A DNA stretch of 64,000 nucleotides from an uncultured Nitrospira sp. (GTDB taxonomy: Bacteria; Nitrospirota; Nitrospiria; Nitrospirales; Nitrospiraceae), in NCBI GenBank assembly GCA_902500805.1, contig CABVSA010000004.1, positions 18,112-82,111 on the forward strand. Direction: 5' to 3'. The notes beneath the pieces were generated by a model, which made no database searches, was not told where the DNA came from, and was given only the letters and a program-made list of their open reading frames with translations. Below, in pieces: positions 54,965 to 64,000 of this stretch. How positions within the stretch are numbered: position 1 is the first letter of the stretch; the number at the start of each line of letters is the position of its first letter. The translations under genes and the position numbers were made by a program.

Positions 54965-55120
54965 CTAGTGGACACCCACATACCAGCCGATCTGTCCAAA
55001 GGCCTGACTGATCGCGCGACCAACTCCTCCTGAGGCTCCAGTGACAAGGACGGCTGAACGACCGGCCTGTTTCTCTCGTTGATCTGTTTCAGTTGGGATC
55101 GGTGATGTCCGATATTCCAT
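54965..55120 (-). pseudogene. Truncated duplicate of the SDR gene 5' end
   Basis: 51-codon frame ending in TAG whose second half (AVLVTGASGGVGRAISQ, then AFGQIGWYVGVH) closely matches the intact SDR (AVLITGASGGIGRAISQ, then AFGTIGWYVGVH) before stopping. The first ~22 codons differ from the intact gene. mazEF lies between this fragment and the complete copy. Confidence 0.7.
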
Positions 55121-55273
55121 ATCTGGTAAGGATTATGCGGTGTGAGGCTGGGCAAGGCAAGCATGGGGTCTGTCTCTGCACAGTACGGATCGGCTTGCCG
55201 CTATTGTGATAGCTATGGTACCGTGAAAATCACGTCTCTGTCGTGCACTGAAATGATGAAACCTGGAGTGACT

Positions 55274-56047
55274 ATGCGATCGGTCTTGAGTGTGGGAGTG
55301 TGTTTTCTGTTGAGTCTATCGGCCTGGTCTGGGGTGTACGGGGCGGAAGAACCCTTCACGATTGCCAAGTCTGAGGAGTACTTTCCTGATACGATCGGTA
55401 GTCGTTGGACTTATCGTGGCCAGATCAGCGAGGGACCGTTGCAGACGATTGAGCGGAAGTTTTTTGAGAATGTGTCCACGGTCTCGGGAACCAAGACCAT
55501 CAATGGGGTTGCCGTGACCGTCTTTCATGACACCAACCCGGGCAATCATGGAGACTCGGATAGTTTTTATCGTCGGGATGTAGTGGGGATTGTCTATTAT
55601 GGATCCGAGCCTGGCACACCCCTGGAGAAGCAGATCACTCCCTATCAGATTTTCCGGTTTCCCCTCAAAGTGCCGTCGTCGTTCCAACAGTTCGATCGAA
55701 CCGGGCTCGATTTTGGGAGCGACATGGATCGTGACGGAACGGACGAAACGGTGGATACGCAGGGATGGAGCAAGGTGATGAGTCGAGATATTGTCACGGT
55801 TCCAGCCGGCACGTTTCAGGACGCCGTCAAGGTTGAAGCGCGGATGAACATGCACATTCATCTCTCTGGCAGCAAGCGCACGGTCTCAGGCATCGATGTG
55901 ATGACGGCGTGGTTTGCCAAAGGGGTTGGCCTTGTGAAATATACCGAACGCCAGGAATTGTCAGCCGTCAAAGAAGACCGTGGTGTGGTGACGGAGATTA
56001 TGGAAGAGCTTGAAGCGTACGAGATCAAATCCGCTAAGAGTCACTAA
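55274..56047 (+). CDS. Secreted protein of unknown function
   Basis: ~257 residues. Signal peptide (VLSVGVCFLLSLSAWSGVYG), then a beta-rich body: YFPDTIGSRWTYRG, TVPAGTFQDAVKVEARMNMHI and GVGLVKYTERQ, a pattern seen in periplasmic proteins with weakly defined DUFs. ATG 55274 has GGAG 5 bases away; frame opens to 55142. Its 3' end overlaps putA by four bases, convergent. Confidence 0.68.
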   Translation: MRSVLSVGVCFLLSLSAWSGVYGAEEPFTIAKSEEYFPDTIGSRWTYRGQISEGPLQTIERKFFENVSTVSGTKTINGVAVTVFHDTNPGNHGDSDSFYRRDVVGIVYYGSEPGTPLEKQITPYQIFRFPLKVPSSFQQFDRTGLDFGSDMDRDGTDETVDTQGWSKVMSRDIVTVPAGTFQDAVKVEARMNMHIHLSGSKRTVSGIDVMTAWFAKGVGLVKYTERQELSAVKEDRGVVTEIMEELEAYEIKSAKSH

Positions 56048-58989
56048 CCCGATTCGAATCCACGGCGGAGAGTATTCTCACTCGTGATGCGGGTGATCAT
56101 GAATTGGGCCAAGTAGTCTTCCCCACCGGCTTTTGCCCCGACTCCTGAAAAACGGTGCCCACCGAAGGGTTGCCGAGCAACAAGTGCCCCAGTGATTGGG
56201 CGGTTCACATAGAGGTTCCCCACATCAAACTGCTCCCAGGCCATGGCGAGATTGGCGGGGCTGCGTGAGTAGATCCCGCCGGTCAGGGCGTATTGGGTCG
56301 CATTGGCCATCTCCAGTGCTTCCGCGATGGTCGTGGCTTTCATGACCACCAGCACCGGACCAAAGATCTCCTCCTGCGCCAATCGATCGTCCGGCCTGAC
56401 ATCAGCGAATACGGTTGGACCTACGAAGGATCCTGGTCTCTCCGTCGTCCGGTGAACGACCACCCGGTGAGTTGTCATACCCAGCGCGATGAATTCCTCG
56501 ATGCGCCGCTTGGCCCGGTCATCGATCACGGGACCAACTTGCGTGCCGGGATCGCAGGGATCGCCGAGCGTCAGGCTCATCACGGCATCACGGAGCCGCG
56601 CCAGAAACTGGTCGTAGACACTATCCAGCACGATGGCACGGGAACAAGCAGAACATTTCTGTCCCGCGTAGCCCGTGAATGAGGCGACCACGCCGGCGAT
56701 GGCTTCGTCGAGATCGGCCGTATCGTCGATGATGATGGCGTTTTTGCCGCCCATCTCCGCGATCACCCGACGCACCATGGTTTGACCGGGCTGGATGGTC
56801 GCTGCGCTAGCCCATAACCCCAGGCCTACATCTTTCGATCCGGTGAAGGCGATTGTGACGATCTCCGGATGCTCGGACAATGCCCGTCCGATCTCCGGGC
56901 CGCCGGGGAGGCCATACAAGACATCGGTCGGTACGCCGGCTTCATGGAACAGGTCCGTCAATAGAACTCCTAACAGGGACGCGCGCTCGGAGGGCTTGAA
57001 GAGTATAGGGTTACCGGTTACCAGGGCAGCAGTGATCATGCCTGCTGGAATTGCCAATGGAAAGTTCCATGGAGCAATGACCGCCGCCACGCCACGCGGA
57101 CGATACCATCGTTGATTGAGTTCTCCTGGATACTGTCCGAGTCGAAGCGGATCACTGAGACGCGCCATCTGCTGAGCATAGAACTCCAAGAAGTCGATGG
57201 CTTCGGCCACATCGGCGTCGGCCTCTCGCCAGGACTTGCCGACTTCGAAGATTTCCCAGGCGGCCAGGTCGTACCGGCGCTCGCGCATGAGTTCCGCCGC
57301 GCGTTGCACCACCGCGATCCGTTCTGCTGCGGGACGTTGCCCCCAAGCTGCGCCTGTCATTACGGCAGTACCGATCGCGGCAGCTACGTCGGCCGGTGAA
57401 GCCGCCTGAACGGTCGCGACGAGTTCATCAGGCCGCGCGGGATTACGCGATGCCATCAGGGAACCGGTCAGCCGTTTCCCCCGAATGCTTGCCGGCCATG
57501 TCTGCCCCAGATTGGTTCGCACCCGGTTGATTGCAGCCTGCATCGCCGTACGGACTTCCTGCCGGGAAAAATCGCTGTGCGGCTCGTTGACAAACGAATT
57601 GCGTTCTCTAGAGTGTGGCAAGGTGGAAGCGGGGACAACCGGTGGGGCGAGGAGGGTCGCCAACGATTGTGACTCCACATACTCTTTCCGTAGAAACGAT
57701 TCGTTCGAGGTGTTCTCCAATAATCGCCGGACCAGGTAGGCCATCCCCGGGAGTAACCGGCCGACCGGTGCATACAATCGCACGCGCCGGCCATGCGTGA
57801 CCATCGCATGCTGAAACGGTTCCGCCATCCCGTAAATCATCTGATACTCGACCGTCTCAGGACTGCACCGGTGCGCGTCCATCATCGCTTCGATGACGGC
57901 CAACGTCCGCAGATTATGTGTGCCGAACGCCGGGCGGATGATCTGCCGGTGGCCCAGGAGTAAGGGGACGAGAGCCTCATAGTTCGCGTCGGTCTCTGCC
58001 TTGTGTTCGAACAGCGGGACCGGCCACCCGGCCTGATGATAGTGCACCGTGTCCGCATCCCAATAGGCTCCCTTCACCAGCCGAATTGTGATCGGACAGT
58101 TCCGTCGTTCTGCCCAGATGATGAGAGATCGAATGTCCTGTTCGGTTTCCCGATGATAGGCTTGCATCGCGACGCCGGCATGGGGAAATGTCCGAAACGC
58201 CGGTTCGTCAAACAGGTTCCGGAACAACTCGAGCAGTAAGGTCTTCGTCTCCGCCTGCTCCATGTCGAAGATCAACCCGCATCCGTGGGCCGCCGCCTGT
58301 TCCACAATCGGGCGCAACCGGGCCGCCACGGTTCGATAGGTGCCGAGGGGATCAATCGGGTCCAACCGTGAGGTCAATGCGGAGATCTTCAGGGAGAGTT
58401 GCGCCCGTGGCAGCGAACCGAGATGATCCCGTTCCAACTTCGTCATTGATGGCCACATGTCGACAGCCTGGCTCAAGTGGCTCAATGCCTCGAGGCATCG
58501 ATCTCGATACCGGTCCGCCTCGACGTCGCTGATCGTGGCCTCGCCGAGCAAATCCACTGACCAGGCACGACCATCTTTCCAGAGATTCGCCAGGACAGGG
58601 AGCGCTTCCTCCACCGAGCTCCCGGCGATGAAGGTTCGGGCCATCTGCTCCACTTGATGGCGGATAGTTTTTCCCGTGATGGCGGCTCCCACATTCGTCG
58701 CCGCCAATGCCTTGAGTCCCCATTGCAGCCCGAACATCTGACTATGGAACGCTCCAAAGTACTCTTCCGCCAACCGTACGACAGCCTGATCTGAGGCGAC
58801 GGCAGGGAGCACATCGATGAAGCGGAACAGCTGGACTTTGAACGGAGGATCTTTCATCGCCAGGTTGATCATGCTTTGCGACCACCAGTGACTATCGAAG
58901 ATGGTCGGAGTGCGACCGGCCGATAACTGGGCCAAATGCTGTCCAATTCGGAGTACTGCTACGTTGAACACAGACGGATTCATCGTCAT
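56044..58989 (-). CDS. putA: Bifunctional proline dehydrogenase / P5C dehydrogenase
   Basis: 981 residues. N-terminal PRODH barrel with IRLVKGAYWD and EYQMIYGMAE, then an aldehyde dehydrogenase with GVAAVIAPWNFPLAIPAGM, catalytic Glu in AEMGGKNAI and Cys in GQKCSACSR. No N-terminal RHH DNA-binding domain, so not autoregulatory. Oxidises proline to glutamate. ATG 58989 or 58983. Confidence 0.94.
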   Translation of the reverse strand: MTMNPSVFNVAVLRIGQHLAQLSAGRTPTIFDSHWWSQSMINLAMKDPPFKVQLFRFIDVLPAVASDQAVVRLAEEYFGAFHSQMFGLQWGLKALAATNVGAAITGKTIRHQVEQMARTFIAGSSVEEALPVLANLWKDGRAWSVDLLGEATISDVEADRYRDRCLEALSHLSQAVDMWPSMTKLERDHLGSLPRAQLSLKISALTSRLDPIDPLGTYRTVAARLRPIVEQAAAHGCGLIFDMEQAETKTLLLELFRNLFDEPAFRTFPHAGVAMQAYHRETEQDIRSLIIWAERRNCPITIRLVKGAYWDADTVHYHQAGWPVPLFEHKAETDANYEALVPLLLGHRQIIRPAFGTHNLRTLAVIEAMMDAHRCSPETVEYQMIYGMAEPFQHAMVTHGRRVRLYAPVGRLLPGMAYLVRRLLENTSNESFLRKEYVESQSLATLLAPPVVPASTLPHSRERNSFVNEPHSDFSRQEVRTAMQAAINRVRTNLGQTWPASIRGKRLTGSLMASRNPARPDELVATVQAASPADVAAAIGTAVMTGAAWGQRPAAERIAVVQRAAELMRERRYDLAAWEIFEVGKSWREADADVAEAIDFLEFYAQQMARLSDPLRLGQYPGELNQRWYRPRGVAAVIAPWNFPLAIPAGMITAALVTGNPILFKPSERASLLGVLLTDLFHEAGVPTDVLYGLPGGPEIGRALSEHPEIVTIAFTGSKDVGLGLWASAATIQPGQTMVRRVIAEMGGKNAIIIDDTADLDEAIAGVVASFTGYAGQKCSACSRAIVLDSVYDQFLARLRDAVMSLTLGDPCDPGTQVGPVIDDRAKRRIEEFIALGMTTHRVVVHRTTERPGSFVGPTVFADVRPDDRLAQEEIFGPVLVVMKATTIAEALEMANATQYALTGGIYSRSPANLAMAWEQFDVGNLYVNRPITGALVARQPFGGHRFSGVGAKAGGEDYLAQFMITRITSENTLRRGFESG

Positions 58990-59188
58990 GTCTGCTCCCG
59001 GGAGGTTGTCCTGGCGTTCATTGTCAGTATACTCCAGCCATCGTCACGCACAGCATCAGGGAATCGATTGTGCCCACATACCGGTTGAAAACGAGAACCG
59101 GTTTCGCTAGAGTACGGTCTCCGCAACACGTTCACCGGAGCCTGTTTGCCATGGTGGACCTCAGCTTGGGGTATCAGCGAGAGGACAC

Positions 59189-60052
59189 ATGGCCAAGACA
59201 GAACAGATCGCCCAGCCCCTGACATCAAGATTTTCCTACGGTACCTGTCTCCTCTTTTGTGTGATCGCCACCGCCACGATCGTTGGCGTTCCCCTCTACG
59301 GCTACTATATCGGCTATACGCTGTTTGACTGGATGCACTTTTTCGTCATGTACATCGTGACGGGGATGGGGATCACGGTCGGCTATCACCGGCTGGTGGC
59401 GCATCAAAGTTTTGACTGTCCGAATTGGGTGAAGCGCCTGGCCCTGATTGCCGGCGGATGGGCACTACAAAACTCGGCGCTGGTTTGGGGTGCAGACCAC
59501 ATCCGCCATCACGCCCGCACGGACACGGACGAAGACCCCTACAATGCAACGAGGGGATTCTGGCACAGTCACTGCGGGTGGCTCTTCTATACAACGCCGT
59601 ATCGCATCGGCAAATACCAAATCCGGCTGCGCCGCGATCCGGTCATTCTCTGGCAACATCAGTACTACTGGCTGATCGTTGCCTCCGGTCTAGTCATCCC
59701 TTTCTGTGTCGGGTTCTGGTGGCATGGCACAGTCCTGGGCGGCCTGAGCGGCCTCCTCATGGGGGGCCTGTTACGGATGTTCATGGTCCTCAACTCGACC
59801 TTCACCATCAACTCCCTCTGCCATATGATCGGCAGCCAACCCCATGGGACACAGGACAGCAGCCGCAACAGCTGGCTGATCTCCTTCATCAGCTTCGGCG
59901 AGGGCTATCACAACTACCACCACACCTACGCCCGGGATTACCGGAATGGCCCACAGTGGTACAACTTCGACCCGTCTAAATGGATCATCTACGCGCTGTC
60001 GCTGGCCGGTCTGGCCACCAACCTTCGCCGCCTGGACCCATCGGTCTTTTGA
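59189..60052 (+). CDS. Acyl-CoA/fatty-acid desaturase (membrane)
   Basis: 287 residues. Three histidine boxes: HRLVAHQ (67-73), HIRHH and HNYHH. Four membrane helices. GAGAGGA ribosome-binding site. Introduces a cis double bond (delta-9 type) in acyl chains. Divergent from putA. Confidence 0.88.
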   Translation: MAKTEQIAQPLTSRFSYGTCLLFCVIATATIVGVPLYGYYIGYTLFDWMHFFVMYIVTGMGITVGYHRLVAHQSFDCPNWVKRLALIAGGWALQNSALVWGADHIRHHARTDTDEDPYNATRGFWHSHCGWLFYTTPYRIGKYQIRLRRDPVILWQHQYYWLIVASGLVIPFCVGFWWHGTVLGGLSGLLMGGLLRMFMVLNSTFTINSLCHMIGSQPHGTQDSSRNSWLISFISFGEGYHNYHHTYARDYRNGPQWYNFDPSKWIIYALSLAGLATNLRRLDPSVF

Positions 60053-60215
60053 CCCTCACGATAGTCCCCTGTTCGCACCGGAGGATAGTCCGACCGGCCC
60101 ATGTTATTTTGCGTATTCCATCGTTTATGATACTGAAGTGTGCGTGTCATGGTGACTCGATTGCCCTGTCGTTGTGCACAGTGAACGGCGAGTTCAAGCA
60201 GAGGGGAGAATAGAT

Positions 60216-61091
60216 ATGGCTGACGAGCATGGTCATGGGGCACAGCAGCCCCAGGCAAAAGATAACTTGATTCCAGGAGTCAAACACGTCATCGCAGTGA
60301 GCAGTGGGAAGGGAGGCGTCGGGAAATCCACTGTCGCCGCGAATCTGGCTTGTGCGCTGGCGGTCGCCGGTGCAAAGGTTGGTCTATTGGATGCCGATCT
60401 GTATGGCCCCAATATTCCGATGATGATGGGGAGCACCACTGGTCCTGAGCAGAAGGACGGCAAAATTGTCCCGGTTGAAAATCACGGGGTGAAGCTCATC
60501 TCCATGGCGTTTCTGGTGCCTGAGGAAGCCCCGCTGGTGTGGCGTGGCCCGATGGTCCACCAGTACCTGCAGGCGTTCTTCCGCGATGTCCTCTGGGGCG
60601 AGTTGGATTATTTGTTGATTGATTTACCACCAGGGACTGGCGATGTGCAGCTTTCCTTATCGCAGATGGTTCCGCTAGCTGGGGCGGTGACCGTGACGAC
60701 GCCTCAAGAAGTTGCGCTCTACGATGTGCGAAAGGGCATGGCGATGTTCCAGAAGGTGAATGTCCCACTTCTGGGCATCATCGAGAACATGAGTTACTTT
60801 GTGTGTGGCCACTGCGGCGAACGGACGGAGATCTTTTCGCACGGAGGTGGCGAACGGGCTGCGGCGAAAGTCGGCGTCCCGTTCCTTGGACGGATCCCGA
60901 TTGATCCCGCCATTCGTGATGGTGGAGACACCGGCCATCCGATCGTCGTGGCCGATCCGGCCTCTCCGCAAGCGATTGCGTTTCGAGATATTGCGAAGAA
61001 ACTCACGGATGAGCTCAAGGGGACTGGGAACAGCGGTTCGTCGATCGACAGTTTGCTTAAGAAAATCAAGCAGCCGTTTAGCACGACTTGA
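60216..61091 (+). CDS. Mrp/NBP35-family Fe-S carrier ATPase
   Basis: ~291 residues. P-loop GKGGVGKSTVA, VGLLDADLYGPNIPMMMG, DYLLIDLPPGTGD and the CGHCG Cys pair for Fe-S binding. ATG 60216 has AGAGGGG upstream; frame opens to 60174. Delivers Fe-S clusters, upstream of lipA. Confidence 0.9.
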   Translation: MADEHGHGAQQPQAKDNLIPGVKHVIAVSSGKGGVGKSTVAANLACALAVAGAKVGLLDADLYGPNIPMMMGSTTGPEQKDGKIVPVENHGVKLISMAFLVPEEAPLVWRGPMVHQYLQAFFRDVLWGELDYLLIDLPPGTGDVQLSLSQMVPLAGAVTVTTPQEVALYDVRKGMAMFQKVNVPLLGIIENMSYFVCGHCGERTEIFSHGGGERAAAKVGVPFLGRIPIDPAIRDGGDTGHPIVVADPASPQAIAFRDIAKKLTDELKGTGNSGSSIDSLLKKIKQPFSTT

Positions 61092-61115
61092 TCGCGCTGA
61101 CGTTGGAGGGAAGAA

Positions 61116-61427
61116 ATGCCGGAGTTCGTACGGGTTGCGGCACTTCCAGATATCAAACCAGGACACGGAATTGTCGCAGAAGCTCACGGGAAGACACTGG
61201 CTGTCTTCAATGTGGATGGGACGATCCACGCGATCAATAATACCTGTTGTCATCGAGAAGGGCCGCTGGGAGAAGGGGAGCTGGAAGGCAACATCGTGAC
61301 CTGCCCTTGGCATGGATGGCGATTCAATGTTACGACCGGTGCCTGCGTGAACAATCCATCCGCGAAGGTGGAGGCCTATCAGGTGAAGGTCGAAGGGAAT
61401 GATGTGACCGTTTTGCTTGAACCCTGA
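61116..61427 (+). CDS. Rieske-type ferredoxin
   Basis: 103 residues. Rieske motifs CxH at Cys44/His46 and CPWH at 63-66 (TCPWHGWRF). No signal peptide, so a soluble ferredoxin as in dioxygenases or NirD. GGAGGGA ribosome-binding site; 24 bp after mrp. Partner unknown. Confidence 0.9.
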   Translation: MPEFVRVAALPDIKPGHGIVAEAHGKTLAVFNVDGTIHAINNTCCHREGPLGEGELEGNIVTCPWHGWRFNVTTGACVNNPSAKVEAYQVKVEGNDVTVLLEP

Positions 61428-61475
61428 CCCATTGCTTTCTTGATTTTCTCATGAGCCCTAGGAGAGGAGTCACAC

Positions 61476-61841
61476 ATGCCTGTCTCAGCCAACGATCAAA
61501 CTGATATTGCTGCGGCACTCGTTCGTCTCTATGTGTTTCTGGCGCAGTATCTCGATCGCTGCTTTGATGAAGCGGCTCGGAGAGATTATCCGGATTCGGA
61601 ATTGCAGAAGCATTTGGATGAGACTCGCCGACAACTGATGGATATTCTGTCGGTCAATCCCGTCGTGAAACGGAAACTCGCCGATGAGTGTGATCGAATC
61701 TTGCACTTGGGCGCGTCTTGTTTGAAACTCGGTGTGGCCGATCCTAAGACCCGTGAGGCCATTCAGGCCGAGCGCGCTGTCCTCAAGAGCAAGACCCTTG
61801 CACTCAGTGATCTGGTGGCTGTCTACCGGGCCTTAGCATGA
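61476..61841 (+). CDS. Hypothetical helical protein
   Basis: 121 residues, mostly helical (ALVRLYVFLAQYLDRCFDEAARRDY). No family recognised. GAGAGGAG ribosome-binding site. In the mrp-Rieske-lipA cluster. Confidence 0.6.
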   Translation: MPVSANDQTDIAAALVRLYVFLAQYLDRCFDEAARRDYPDSELQKHLDETRRQLMDILSVNPVVKRKLADECDRILHLGASCLKLGVADPKTREAIQAERAVLKSKTLALSDLVAVYRALA

Positions 61842-61844
61842 GCC

Positions 61845-62210
61845 ATGGCGCAGGCTGGGTTTGACAAACATCAACTGGCCGGGTTGGATGATAGAGAGCG
61901 GGGATTTAGCCGTCCGGTTGAGTTTGAGCAGGCAGGTGAGGGCTATCGGGCCGTTTTGAGGTATGAAGCTGTTCGCGTCGCAACAGAGGTCCACCCGTCT
62001 CAGGATGACGCACTCACGGTTTTGATCCAGACCTTACAGGCTCAAGGCTACCGACAGCTCAAAACTCAACTGAGTTTTCGTAATGGAGTGTATCTGGGAT
62101 CGCAAGAACTCTGGGTGGAATATCCGGATCCTTTACAAGCTGACCCGGCGCAATCGAGTTTCTTTGAGACGATCAAGAATTGGTTTGCGCCGCGCTCTAC
62201 TCACGGGTAA
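61845..62210 (+). CDS. Hypothetical protein, mrp-lipA cluster
   Basis: 121 residues, mixed alpha/beta, begins MAQAGFDKHQLAGLDDRERG and contains LRYEAVRVATEVHPSQDDALTVLIQTLQ. Starts four bases after the previous stop; lipA follows at seven bases. No family recognised. Confidence 0.6.
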   Translation: MAQAGFDKHQLAGLDDRERGFSRPVEFEQAGEGYRAVLRYEAVRVATEVHPSQDDALTVLIQTLQAQGYRQLKTQLSFRNGVYLGSQELWVEYPDPLQADPAQSSFFETIKNWFAPRSTHG

Positions 62211-62216
62211 CAAACC

Positions 62217-63155
62217 ATGAGTTTTGTCCCTCTCGATCATCTTCGGTTCTCGTCTGCTACTCCTTCTCCTCACCCTTCACCCCTTACCCTTCACCCACCA
62301 CCGAGTGGTTATCAACGGCTTCCCGCTTGGTTTAAGGTTACCGCGAAGACCGGTCCTGATTATCTTGATATCAAGCGGACCATGGAACGGCTTCAGCTTC
62401 ATACCATTTGTGAAGAGGCTCGTTGTCCCAACCGATGGGAATGCTGGAATGCCCGTACGGCAACATTCTTGATTCTCGGCGACATCTGCACGAGACGCTG
62501 CCACTACTGTTCGGTAGAGACAGGAAGACCACTTGCGGTGGATGTAAATGAACCACATCGTGTTGCAGAAGCAGTACGAGCTCTAGAGCTCCGTCATGCG
62601 GTGATCACGTCGGTCAATCGTGACGAACTGCCGGACGGTGGTGCAGGGGTCTTTGCAGAAACAATCAGGCAGACGAGACAACGGAATCTCACCTGTACGA
62701 TCGAGGTGTTGATTCCTGATTTCGAAGGCAATGCGCAAGCGCTTGCAATGGTCTGTGCGGAGAGGCCAGAGATTCTGAACCACAATATAGAAACGGTAAG
62801 GCGGCTCTTCCCATCGATTCGCCCTCAAGGAAAGTATCAACGGTCCATCGACTTGCTCGCGCGGGCAAAGCAGCATGGACTGAAAACGAAATCAGGCTTG
62901 ATCTTGGGTATGGGCGAGACGCTCGATGAAGCGCGCGAAGTGATGCGAGATCTTCGAGCCGTCGATTGCGACATCATCACCATCGGCCAATACCTGCAGC
63001 CGACAAGAGATCATCTGCCCGTTGCCCGCTTCTATGATCCTTCCGAGTTTTCTTTGTTAAAAGAAGAAGGCTTTGCGATGGGTTTTGCCCATGTGGAATC
63101 AGGCCCACTGGTGAGAAGTTCCTATCATGCGGAGCAGCAGGCTTCTATCACGTAG
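62217..63155 (+). CDS. lipA: Lipoyl synthase
   Basis: Radical-SAM lipoate synthase. Auxiliary cluster CxxxxCxxxxxC as CEEARCPNRWEC; SAM cluster CTRRCHYC; C-terminal RSSYHA serine ligand. Residues ~15-32 (TPSPHPSPLTLHPPPSG) are encoded by heptanucleotide repeats and extend the N-terminus. 312 residues. Clustered with the Fe-S carrier gene. Confidence 0.94.
   Translation: MSFVPLDHLRFSSATPSPHPSPLTLHPPPSGYQRLPAWFKVTAKTGPDYLDIKRTMERLQLHTICEEARCPNRWECWNARTATFLILGDICTRRCHYCSVETGRPLAVDVNEPHRVAEAVRALELRHAVITSVNRDELPDGGAGVFAETIRQTRQRNLTCTIEVLIPDFEGNAQALAMVCAERPEILNHNIETVRRLFPSIRPQGKYQRSIDLLARAKQHGLKTKSGLILGMGETLDEAREVMRDLRAVDCDIITIGQYLQPTRDHLPVARFYDPSEFSLLKEEGFAMGFAHVESGPLVRSSYHAEQQASIT
62269..62296. 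repeat. Tandem heptads (C/T)T(C/T)ACCC, 4 copies
   Basis: CTCACCC, TTCACCC, CTTACCC, TTCACCC, head to tail, inside the lipA N-terminal coding region. Confidence 0.7.
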
Positions 63156-64000
63156 TTGTTACGGTACCTCCATTTTTCCGCGAAGCCAAATCTAAATTCT
63201 GATGATAAGAGGCATCTTTCTTCCCCCTGCTGAGGAGGAAATGATGAAATTTGTTATAGTTGCGGTCATGCACCTCCGCCGCCGGCTTGGTTACTGGGAA
63301 GACCGACTCTATTCTTCATAAAGCGAAGCTGCGAAAACGCTCTCCACGCCAGTCCACAAGCCAGCCGTATTCAGTGCGCCTTTCAGACAGCTGAATCGCA
63401 CGCCATGTCCTGTGCTTTGGTGCGCATCGCCACGCTGTGAGGATATGAAGTGCGTCTGTCTCGGTGCGAGAGTTTCGGGGCACTGGTCTGTACGACCCAA
63501 AAGTAGAATATTCTTTTCCAGGAATGAGAACTGAGCAAAAAGGATTGTTTGGTAAAGTTACACGACCGGTACCATTCGTCTTCCAACCGCACGTCGATCA
63601 GCGTGGTAGGTGTATCTATTTCGATTCAGTATCCTTTTAGATACTGACCGCTTTTTTATCTCTCGAACTCATACCTCAGCTGCCTGCTGCTGATGCGCTG
63701 ATTCACAGAACGCTTTCCCAGCGCACACATTCGTAGAATAGCATGAAGTCATCATCCGCGGTATTGCCCTTGCCTAGTATTGAAGCTACGGCTCCTCGGA
63801 GTCGGCTCAAAGAGGCAGAGCATTTTGCTCATGCATGAGATATGTAAGGAAACAGAAATACATGTAAATAAGTGATTGAAAATTTCTAGGGGGGGTGCTA
63901 TAGACGTTGCCCCATGATTCGGTGCTGATTGTTGTGCGGTCAAATCATGACCTCGGTTGTCAAGAGTGGACGCCATGAAGTGTAGCCTCACATCGCCGAC
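63156..64000. other. Region without convincing gene
   Basis: ~845 bp. A 26-codon ORF at 63241-63321 (MMKFVIVAVMHLRRR...) has a strong GAGGAGG site and may be a leader peptide, but is unsupported otherwise. No RNA gene, repeat or promoter was recognised. Confidence 0.4.

Noticed and set aside
63752..63991. Minus-strand 79-codon ORF at right edge
   Set aside because: No recognisable start signal or family similarity; composition looks non-coding.

Overview
The window looks like a chromosomal segment of a Nitrospira-type nitrite oxidiser (phylum Nitrospirota). This rests on gene content and protein flavour: a periplasmic copper nitrite reductase beside a truncated haemoglobin, a cytochrome P460-like protein, several small periplasmic c-type cytochromes, tandem Crp/Fnr regulators and a moderately high GC content. 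No rRNA gene, complete tRNA or CRISPR array was found, so the taxonomic call is an inference.

1-10.4 kb: a redox and stress region. It holds a beta-propeller gene cut by the left edge, a DyP-type peroxidase, MsrB and MsrA, a lipoprotein solute-binding protein with an outer-membrane barrel, two tandem Crp/Fnr regulators, cytochrome P460, cytochrome c and a second barrel protein. A selO gene has lost its whole catalytic core. Four copies of a palindrome, TGTC-N8-GACA or one mismatch from it, sit in this region upstream of several of these genes and suggest one regulon. 10.3-11.7 kb: a small ORF, the 5' half of a tRNA-Arg(CCU) gene, two small proteins and a LexA/S24-like repressor with an Xre-type DNA-binding domain.

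11.9-20.9 kb: a metal or oxyanion uptake locus. A modABC molybdate transporter, an alginate-export-type porin and an Xre regulator fused to a periplasmic-binding-protein domain lie on the minus strand. A divergent SsuABC/NMT1-type ABC transporter and a secreted protein lie on the plus strand. An AT-rich repeat-containing operator region separates them. 20.9-25.4 kb: housekeeping genes (YdjM-like, trmL, galE, TPR protein).

25.5-28.1 kb: a small accessory or defence patch with a 590-residue TIR protein (zinc ribbon + TIR + unknown C-terminal domain) and a zeta-like kinase overlapping a 52-residue putative antitoxin. 28.1-34.7 kb: bioB, a LapA/LapB-like TPR protein, and rsfS, nadD, proB, obgE, rpmA and rplU as one minus-strand cluster. 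34.9-42.6 kb: PilZ, ilvE, the gap-pgk-tpiA-secG operon and mutS2.

42.6-44.5 kb: a DUF559 endonuclease gene bracketed by near-identical ~85-bp palindromic repeats that supply its ribosome-binding site and stop codon, a gene fragment, and a DUF1778-GNAT toxin-antitoxin pair. 44.5-48.3 kb: a sigma-54 activator with a degenerate receiver, cytochrome c, truncated haemoglobin and nirK. 48.8-56 kb: queG, a DGQHR-domain protein, SRPBCC protein, thiE, bioD, an SDR gene, and mazEF lying between the SDR gene and a diverged duplicate of its 5' end. 56-63.2 kb: putA, an acyl desaturase, an Mrp carrier, a Rieske ferredoxin, two unknown proteins and lipA. The last 0.85 kb has no convincing gene.

Degenerate tandem heptanucleotide repeats occur at nadD, upstream of bioD and inside lipA.
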